DNA from: Rhynchonema sp. JSB1_4 | Lineage: Eukaryota; Nematoda; Chromadorea; Monhysterida; Xyalidae | DNA: 64,000 bases | Direction: 5' to 3' | NCBI GenBank assembly: GCA_030248065.1 | Contig: JASAMV010007721.1 | Coordinates: 124,001 to 188,000, forward strand | Shown: one piece after another, positions 56,284 through 64,000 of the stretch | Position numbering within the stretch: position 1 is the stretch's first letter | How the letters are laid out: each line of letters starts with the position of its first letter | Program-made: the position numbers and the translations under genes | The notes under the pieces: model-generated | What the model saw: the letters and a program-made list of their open reading frames with translations, nothing else | Told to the model about the DNA's origin: nothing | Database searches by the model: none

Positions 56284-58742
56284 ATGAGAACTTCGATGAT
56301 GTTTCATCCATCAATCTACGTGATCCTGTCTGTGTGCTGCATCACCGTCACACGCGTCTGGTCAGCGTCAAAATTTGCCTATACGCGCTCAGGTAAGTGT
56401 CTCAATTGGTGATCCCTTCCTTCACATTCATGACGGGTGGCGCACCAGGTCATCGTCAGTGGCACCACAATGGCTAGTTAAGATCATCAAGTACAGTTGA
56501 AAGTTTAGGGGGCTCTAGATTTTTATATCGCTTACACTACTGGTCTGCTATACATACCTGCACCGACAGCATGATAAAGTGTTACATGATTAAAATACCT
56601 TATATACGTACTTCAGACCGCTATCGCTCACGGTTGCCACAAAGAGGATTCAACATTTTTCAACTCAGACTGGTGAGTCACGGTCAGTTATACCAGTAAT
56701 TCAATTTTTATCCGCACCCAAATTGCAAAACGACTGGATATCACAGAGGTGTTTAATCGAAGTGAGTGAACCAGTAATGTGACCTGTTTTGACCCCTTTT
56801 TTACAAACGGGTGCGGCAGAAGCTGAGTTCAAACTTAAAAGCGATCGTCACGTGACGCCCATTTTAAGAAAGTGTTGATAAACAGTTCAATGAATAAATA
56901 AATTAAAAGCCTGCAGGATGATACTCGCAATCAGCCGTCACCCGCCCCGTCGCCGTCCAGCATTCGCCGACATCGACAACCTAAGTCACTCTCACATGAC
57001 GGCAACAAGAAATTCGTGTTGTTTTCACTTGATGAGCTGAATGGCAACTCAGAAATGGCCGTTCGTCTGCGACAATTGTGGCTGAGGGACTTTGATCACA
57101 ATCAACCACCCTGGGTTGGCAGGGTGCATGAATTGAAGGGTGCGTTATTGGAAAATTTGTGCTATATTTCTTTACCTTCATGGATGCGTTTAGCGACGAG
57201 CTGTCTTTCTGTGTATCCAGGCGTTTGAACTTTGTGCCGGATACAAATAACCAACATTCCACACACGTCCAATGAAAAATCTTAAGAAAAGCGGCAAAAT
57301 ATTGTTTTACCATTTCTAGACCTGGATATCGGGCATGTGCACGTCAGTAAGGACCAGTTGGACAAACCGGACAAGAAACGCTTTCAGCCTTCACCACCAT
57401 CAGGTCGAGAACCTTTCTTACAAATTACCCAGTTGTCTGTTTTTGCATCTCGTTTACTGCAATAAACTCAAAATTTGAAGTTTTTGTGTTTTTCACCGAT
57501 GTACAATTTTCAGTCCAACCCACCCGCGATTGGTTCACCGAACACCAACAACGACAAAGTGCACCGGTGCTGAGCCAGGACCTGTCAGATTTGAAAGATG
57601 AATTTGCAGAATTGGGAATCGATTATGCCGAACTTCTGGCTGGATTCACCACCCAACCGCCTGATGTTTCACGGCCTCCAGATACAGAAGCTCCTCCACC
57701 TGTGCCAGCTCCTGAAACCACGACGCCAATGTTGCCTGATCCATCAAGTACACACCCCGATCCTTTCGCCTCACCTTTAACATCAGGCAGCACAACCGCT
57801 GCAACAGAGAAAATCACGTTCAGGGATCTAGTTAATGTTTCACCTCAAACCAGCACCTCACCAGTGACTGATCCGGAAAATCACATGTTCGGTGGAAATA
57901 ATGATGATCCAAATTTCGGAACACAAAACTATGATTCGACCTCGATTCCCCAACCCCCTCCGGTCACCGACCCTTATGCGCAACGGGCAACGACAACGTT
58001 GTCACCAATCATACCGCCAACCCCTATTGTTCCAATAGCCACTTATCGGACACAAATGATTGACAAAATGACGTCAGGTGGTTATCTACCCAAGAAACAG
58101 ACGAGCTCGTATTCTCACAGCAGACCGCCAGCTACAGCAGCCCCGCCGACGTACAGTACGGGCATGAAGTACTTTGGCGTGCGTCCTCCCTCGGTCAACC
58201 CGACTATCATCCAACATCGACCCACTGCATCAGGCTTTCCCTTGCACAACGTCGTGAATCCAGGATATCAGCCAAGCCCGAGTCCAGGTTACGGTGGCGG
58301 TGTGCCTTCCGGATACGGTCGGCAGCCGAGTGGTTCGGCGTACGGTACTCTAGGTTACGGAAGCAATCCCCCGACATACCATCCTGCACCATCACCCTCC
58401 TACGCCGTCGGACCCGCTCATTCTTACATGCAATCGCAAAACCGCCGCTACAGTAATCCCTCATCTACCGTACACCAACGTTCCGGTTACAGCCCCCCTC
58501 CCAATACCATAGCCCCACCGGTCATCGTCATGCCGTCAACCCCTGCCAACCCATTTGACCAACGCAGTGCGCCTGTCTTGCCCATACACAGTGAACAATC
58601 GTGGCAATGGAGTGCCCACAGACCTGCCCCGCCGCCAAAGAAAATACCGCTGTTTCTGTCCGTCTTCCCGCGTCCCACCATACCCGGACACAATAATATG
58701 CCGCCAGCGATACAACCTCCGCATGTATGGCGGCGATGGTAA
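56284..58742 (+). CDS. secreted proline-rich protein
   Basis: Five exons: join(56284..56392, 56617..56672, 56917..57139, 57320..57403, 57514..58742), 566 residues, phases 1, 0, 1, 1, all consistent. A signal peptide (YVILSVCCITVTRVWSA) begins it, so it is exported, probably to cuticle or extracellular matrix. After a basic region (RSRLPQRGF, SSIRRHRQPK) comes a more ordered segment (KFVLFSLDELNG, AVRLRQLWLRDFDHN), then the 409-residue last exon, very rich in Pro, Ser, Thr, Gly and Tyr: SRPPDTEAPPPVPAPETT, PGYGGGVPSGYGRQPSG, YGTLGYGSNPPTYHP. It ends HVWRRW. It lacks collagen Gly-X-Y repeats and cysteine domains, and I recognise no family. AATAAA is at 58873..58878. Convergent with a second secreted proline-rich gene at 59082. 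Confidence 0.75.
56433..56474 (+). repeat. short dispersed GGTGCACCAG repeat, copy c
   Basis: GGTGGCGCACCAGGTCATCG then a truncated GTGGCACC, in the first intron of the plus-strand proline-rich gene. Confidence 0.6.
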
Positions 58743-58847
58743 CAGTGCAGTATATGTAATTAGTAGATAAATTTTCTTGCGTTTCTTTGTTATTCGTGTG
58801 ACGCCACCAATATGCAATTTCTGTGAGTTCTACAACGCAATCCCACA

Positions 58848-58853
58848 TTTATT
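58848..58853 (-). terminator. polyadenylation signal AATAAA (minus strand)
   Basis: 229 bases past the stop of the minus-strand proline-rich gene; lies inside the 3' region of the opposite gene. Confidence 0.5.
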
Positions 58854-58872
58854 GTTTTCAGTAACGCCAGGG

Positions 58873-58878
58873 AATAAA
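58873..58878 (+). terminator. polyadenylation signal AATAAA
   Basis: 131 bases past the stop of the plus-strand proline-rich gene. Confidence 0.7.
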
Positions 58879-59081
58879 GAGCTGTCAGTAAATTGCATGC
58901 TTCTGGTTCAACTTAGCCTTGTATCAGTCAAGTTTAGTATACGGCCATATACATAGCCTCCAGTCGCAGATCCAAGCACGCCGAAGTACAAACGGTGAGA
59001 TTTTATCACAAATACTAACACCATACAGCCATCGCATCAAACAGTAATCTGCGAATCAATCAACATCACAGTTAATGATAT

Positions 59082-60557
59082 TCAATTGAGCAGTTTTATC
59101 TTCGCCAGGATAGCCCTCATTTCATCGGATAGTGGCTTTGGCTTCCGTGTTCCATAGCGTCCACGATACACTTGTTGCGACACTGTGCCGGCTTCAGTTG
59201 TTACTGTTGTTTCCGGTGTCGCCGTTGTTGTCGTTGTCTGTACATTTGCTTGCGTGACCAGCGTATTTTTTACACTGGTCAACTCGTCGGTCACCAACAG
59301 CCGTCTGTGCCGGCCGCCAAATGGCGACGCGGTTGGTCGCGTGGCAATCTGGGCGAACGGATTGTTCGCACTTAGAGAGCCCGATTGGATTGTCGTCGCC
59401 TCCTCGAGACCGGGTGGTGTTTGAAAGTCGCGCTCGTCAGAGTCATAATAGTCACTCGTCGGTGAACGGGTAGGGGGTCCACCGAACCCACCCAATTCGC
59501 CAGGTATGGGCGGGGGCAAGACCAATTGTGACGGATCCACTGGTACAGGGGGTACAGTCGGGGGGTCGGGAAGCGGGGGGACTGTTGAGGCGCCGAAGAA
59601 CGGGTTCGTTGGATTGGTCTGAAAGAGGGAGGATGTGGGAAATGTTCTCCAACCGCGTGACACTGCTGTGTTAAGAAAAATTCCAAAAATATATCCAACC
59701 ACAGCTTCGGCATTTTTGGCCGCCGATCCGTCGGAGAATTGATCGAAAGGCGACGGTGGTGGGGTGACTTCGGGAAGTACGGACGCTGATTTGCCTGCAT
59801 ATTCAAGGGCACTGTGGAACAATAGATCGACGAAAAACGCGTCTCGTGGTGTCAGTGCATTGTCGCGACGACGGGCGAACCCTGAATTTGCAAGCGCATT
59901 TCTGGTCTGGAATTAAGCCTGATTAAGCTTGATGCATACATTGTGGAGGATTCAACGCGGAAGAAAAGTTTAACAGTCCATTTGACTGGGGTAGACTTTT
60001 GTTTATCTTCCCAAAATTACGCATTCAAAACCAACCGGCAGCTGACTGAATTAGTATCGGATTTGACGCAATGAAACTCTGTCGTCCGGGTTGTCGGATC
60101 AGATTCTGTATCCCGTCTGCCTGCCGTGCCTGTTGTTGCACTGGGAACCCGCCGAGTAACGCTGGTAGCCAACCGCCACCTTGGCACAAGCAAGGCTGCA
60201 ATAAACTGTATTTGTCGTTTTGTGAAGATTGGGAATATGCTTGCTAGCTGGTTTCGATCTGTTTTCACAGACGCGGGGAGCATCAGGTCATTAGTTAGTG
60301 CGAACGCGTCAGATCCCGGAAAGATAGACGAGGTCGTTTCGAGCTCGCCTGGAACATCACTGCCTGTGCAAATGTACGTACATAGAACTAAGCGCAGGCA
60401 AAGGTCACGCGCTTGGCCCTTTGAATTTCTGAAAAGTGCCATCACGCAGCTGATGCAACGCAGCAGAAATGTAACCTTAATTCCCTCAAAGCTCCAGGCA
60501 TAAACCGACCGTTATCTGTGAAACTGCCGTTACGATCAAAACAAGCGCTCTATCCAT
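59082..60557 (-). CDS. second secreted proline-rich protein
   Basis: Three exons: complement(join(59082..59881, 60036..60195, 60510..60557)), 335 residues, phases 0 and 1. The short first exon encodes a likely signal peptide (MDRALVLIVTAVSQIT), joined to PCLCQGGGWLPALLGG and a glutamine-rich segment (FPVQQQARQADGIQN). The last exon has FARRRDNALTPRDAFFV, then a Pro-rich middle (STVPPLPDPPTVPPVPVD, LPPPIPGELGGFGGPP), an acidic patch (DYYDSDERDF), a Thr-rich stretch (TTTTTATPETTVTT) and a basic end (RYGTRKPKPLSDEMRAI). Repeated (N/S)PF motifs (NPFFG, NPFAQ, SPFDQ, SPFGG) recur. No family recognised. An apparent 82-bp intron (59619..59700) inside exon 3 was rejected because it would break the frame. 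Exon 1 is inferred from phase and hydrophobicity only. Confidence 0.68.
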
Positions 60558-61690
60558 GACCACATGTGACAATTGTTGAATTGAAAACTAATTTTTATTC
60601 ACGATGACGGTCTATTTTATTGATCTCTGGAACAATACTGAAATTTCAGAAAAGTTTTTAACGACTAAAATAAAACATCTGCACTTCTGAGCAATAAATA
60701 AACGTCATATAACGCAGTTTGGGTATATTGCGCAGGCATTACTGACAACGTAATCAGAAAATACACCGCCTTGTCTTTTTCTCATTCTATAGTCCACTAT
60801 TTGAAACAAATGCGCATTTACACGCTGCAATATTGTGTAACCAAAAAATAATGAGGGTTACATCTGAATTATTTTGTTAAATTCAACAAACCATCAAAAA
60901 GTCAAAGTCACGAAGTGTCTATTAGGCGCGTGGGGCAATCTACAGTTTTTGTGCAAAACCTAAAACAAACTATTTTTTTGGAAAACCTAGTCGGTTGACG
61001 CAAGGGTTACACTCTGCAACGCTCATCTTCGTGCCAAGTTGAGAACAAATTTAGAAAGAAAAACATGTGTCCAGAAAACACGTTTTGCAGGGAAATGTGA
61101 TTTCCTTGGTTTTGTTGACTGAAAGAATGTATGGGTTAACAGAAAAGAACGGACGATTATCTTTACTCTTTTATTTGTGGATAATTCTGTTGATTTTATT
61201 ATAAATCAATTTTAAATGAGTTTTAAATGAGCATGTATACACACAAAACTGACAAATGCATCTAGGCACATGCGCGGATTTGCTTCCAGTTTCAAAAAAA
61301 CGCATTAACAAGTGTGAAAACCAAAAAAGTTAAAGTTGTCCAGTGGGTATTTTCCATTTTTGTACAGTTTTTAATCAGCAGTAATTTTAACATAAGCATA
61401 CAGGGCAAACATCCATCGACGAACAAAACGACCAAAAGGAATTATTTTAGATCAAAGTTAAACAATGTGTACATAGGTATGTACAGCACCATGGAACTAT
61501 AGTGAAATGAAACATCAAGAAAAGAAGAAAAGTTGGTGACCGATTTTCAGCATACAGTTTATTCTATACGTCGTCACTCTTTGTAGTGGACCCCTGGTTG
61601 TGACGGACATTTTGGGCAAAATCGAGCGCTTTTACCCTAATTCCGTTGTTCTGGCGATTCACCGAAAATGTCGCAGGGTAGACCGTACAA
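60558..61690. other. intergenic stretch
   Basis: AT-rich, no gene or repeat recognised. It separates the 5' end of the minus-strand proline-rich gene from the 3' end of the receptor kinase gene, and so should hold the promoter of the former. Confidence 0.5.
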
Positions 61691-64000
61691 TCAAACAGCA
61701 CCAGCAGCCTCTATGGCAGATTCCGGCGACAGACATGTGGGTTGAACTTGATCCCTTGGTGTGGGTGAGCCGCTACCGCTGGCAGACGCACTGCGCTGCG
61801 CTGCTGACGATGATGTTTCAATCAGATCCCGCTGTAGATTTAGTTCAATGTCTTGCAATGTCTTCTTGACACGCAGGGCTGTGAGACGAGCGTGTGGGTT
61901 GTGATGCCAGCACTCGACCATCAGGCACGCCAGACGACACAAGGCGGTCTGGAATATAAAGGGCTTGTGAAACATCAGATTGACTCAATTAATAAACAAA
62001 CAGTCAGATTGGCTGATGTTTCATGCAGCCGCTACTCGACAAGCCATTGAATTCAAACACACGGATGGTTTGATTCCCGGCGGAGCAGTGTTTTCGGTCC
62101 TCCGTTTAAGCCCTATGTTTTCGCAAAAAATGCAGGCGGTGCACCAGGTCATCGTCAGTGCGAATGCACCAGATGGCCAGGAGACTCCAAAAAGCGTGTG
62201 CGGACTGCTCTTTGCATCGTTCTCACTGCGCGTGAAAACGCACATACCACCAGTGCAAATCCAATCCACAATGAGAAATAATTCCACATCAAGAATCAAA
62301 AACAACTCCATGAAACATCAGCACTCACGCTCTCGCCCCTCCAATGCTCAGCGATTGGCGGTCGGATCTGTTCGAGACAGACGATCTTTCGCATTTCATC
62401 GAAACTCGGATCCGACGAAATGTTGTCCTCAAACGGACATTGATAGGGCAGGGCTGTTGATGTCGATGTGTGGTTGGTGGAGTGGGACGTCGATGACCAC
62501 TGGCCCGTGTCACCAGGCGATCGCAGCGGGTTCGACATCGGCACGTCACGCTCAAGGTTGCGATTCACTACCTCCTGCAATGTTTAAGTGCATGTTGCTA
62601 GATTCGCTTATTTGACTTTTTGCAATGTTTTTCCCATCCGGAGAATTCGTGCGGGAAATTGGGCGGTTTGTCTGGAAGATCAGTGCGTTGATAAAGTCTA
62701 CAGCGCCACAAAATACAACTCAGACCTTGATGTCTGATGTTTCGTACGAAGTTGTGATTATGGCAATACTCAGAATATGCAGAAGATCTAACAACGTTTT
62801 GTGCTCTTGTTAGTATAACTGACCTCAATCCTGCGCGTGATCTCCCACAACACGAGTCCAAACGAGTACATATCGGCCTGTTTGAATGCGTTGAAGTCAC
62901 GTTCATTCAAAGTACAATCCAACACTTCAGGTGGCATGTACCGTTTGGTGCCCACTCGAGTGTTGCAACCGACATCAAGACCGGCGTCTCTGAAATTTGA
63001 CGATATGTAATTTTCGTTGCAATGCTTGTGCGTCAGTGACGTCTAACGTCTGGATAACTCTTCGTCGTGGACTCTCGCCGACGATGACCTGGGTGCACCG
63101 CCAGCCAATGAGAGCAGATGCCTTAGAACAACACCAAAGTTCCCTGCGCTTCTTTGGTGCTCGTTTTCGCAGGCGAGCGGTGCACCAGATTATCAATGCG
63201 AAGGCACCAGATGGTCACGTGACTACCAAAGTGCTTGCAAACCGATTTCCGCTTCTTTGATATTATTTGTTGTTGATAAAGACGAAAAAATTCACTCTGA
63301 TGTTTCACACCCACTTGCAATATATAACGGCGAGTCCAAAGTCTGCAATGACACAATGACCGGGTCGTTTGACGAGAATGTTCTTCGATTTGATGTCACG
63401 ATGCGCAATGGCTGGTTTGCTGATTGTGCCGACGATTTCCTCGTGCAAATAGGATAGACCGGAGGATATGGACCGAGCCAGGGAGACTGCCTCGTTCGGG
63501 GATAGATGTGGCACCTGGATGGGTGTGGGTACAGTCTAGGTTCTTTATATAGGTAGTGGAGCCCTTTGTGTGGTGATCAATATAGGTTGGTCGCCAATCG
63601 GGCGTTAAGCATAAGTTTCCGTATTTCTTCGGGGGTTGTACTCATAAAAATTTCGGGTCACCCTGAGGGTGAACTGCATCGACTGGCAACCAACATGACT
63701 TGAATCAAAGATTACGGCCATAAACAAAAAAGTTTATTATTTGACGAGCCTTTTTCAGATAATCGTACAGCGATCCGAGTTCGTGATAATCGGTGATGAG
63801 CAACATTTGCGTGATCGAGCCCGTGCCTCGGATATCGGCTGCTATGAAACCTGAAATGACAAGGCGGACTTGGCAATGTGACAAAAGCCCGAATTTTAAA
63901 GGGATACTGCACTGTGCAACTGAAACGTACCGAGAACGTTCTCATGCCGCAGTTTGGTCTTATCGTAAATTTCGCTCTCTCGTTTCCACGATGCCTCTTC
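61691..64000 (-). CDS. TGF-beta/BMP type I receptor serine/threonine kinase, 3' part
   Basis: Partial; the 5' end lies beyond the right edge. Exons seen: complement(join(61691..61948, 62329..62574, 62824..62989, 63315..63514, 63726..63850, 63931..>64000)), 354 residues of kinase and tail, all phases consistent. Type I receptors phosphorylate receptor-regulated Smads after activation by a type II partner at the plasma membrane. Seen: [21 protein letters not shown], then [20 protein letters not shown], catalytic loop [12 protein letters not shown] in [73 protein letters not shown]. The [10 protein letters not shown] and RLTALR motifs mark type I, probably BMP-type. Oddities: DFG where type I receptors have DLG, about 36 extra residues before PFEDN (a Ser/Thr-rich piece ending TSTST), and a long Ser-rich tail after the kinase. 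A 60-bp in-frame GT..AG stretch inside that insertion could be an intron. The donor at 63726 (TTT|GTTTAT) is weak. Confidence 0.88.
62131..62192 (+). repeat. short dispersed GGTGCACCAG repeat, copy d
   Basis: GGCGGTGCACCAGGTCATCG, GTGCGAATGCACCAGATGG, GACTCCAAA; closest to the consensus. In the last intron of the receptor kinase gene. Confidence 0.75.
63072..63104 (-). repeat. short dispersed GGTGCACCAG repeat, copy f (inverted)
   Basis: Minus-strand GGCGGTGCACCCAGGTCATC. It faces copy e about 65 bp away within the same receptor intron, making an inverted pair. Confidence 0.65.
63169..63230 (+). repeat. short dispersed GGTGCACCAG repeat, copy e
   Basis: GCGAGCGGTGCACCAGATT, GCGAAGGCACCAGATGGTC, GACTACCAAA, in a receptor kinase intron. 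Confidence 0.7.

Noticed and set aside
59619..59700. Small intron within the last exon of the minus-strand proline-rich gene
   Set aside because: It is 82 bp, so removing it would shift the frame between two stretches that both read well in the same frame.

Overview
The window is eukaryotic, intron-rich nuclear DNA from a small invertebrate, most likely a nematode. Genes are split by GT-AG introns of roughly 35 to 3,000 bp, most 3' splice sites read (T)TTTCAG or TTNCAG, and seven genes have a splice-acceptor sequence 15 to 100 bp upstream of their start codon, as expected for spliced-leader trans-splicing. An insulin-like peptide has the CPPGG B-chain layout known from nematode insulins. I cannot name the species. 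All gene models were spliced by eye; phases agree across every junction listed, but no transcript or database evidence was available.

Layout, left to right. 1-5.3 kb: mostly unassigned, with a possible gene fragment at the left edge. 5.3-6.7 kb: complete ferritin gene (minus). 7.3-16.3 kb: a dense nested transposon block made of non-autonomous hAT-type elements with recognisable 8-bp target duplications, a CCAATACC-type satellite split by two of them, a 2.67-kb long-terminal-inverted-repeat element with a 9-bp duplication and a tRNA-like sequence in each arm, and a 557-bp foldback. 17.6-19.9 kb: divergent ionotropic glutamate receptor (plus). 22.0-24.7 kb: convergent pair, a single-pass membrane protein (plus) and a small secreted protein (minus). 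25-31.8 kb: gene-poor. 31.8-33.3 kb: insulin-like peptide gene (plus). 33.8-38.0 kb: mitochondrial tyrosyl-tRNA synthetase (minus). 39.0-47.9 kb: DNAJC2/zuotin (minus), whose first intron is a second transposon cluster. 48-52 kb: gene-poor. 52.3-55.2 kb: unrecognised five-exon gene (plus). 56.3-60.6 kb: convergent pair of secreted proline-rich proteins. 61.7-64.0 kb: kinase half of a TGF-beta/BMP type I receptor (minus, running off the right edge).

The genes do not form a pathway; they are ordinary individually transcribed nuclear genes. The insulin-like peptide and the type I receptor are both growth and development signalling components, but nothing here links them. The most unusual material is the mobile DNA: at least six short element families can be delimited to the base by their terminal inverted repeats and target duplications, and their nesting order can be read directly.
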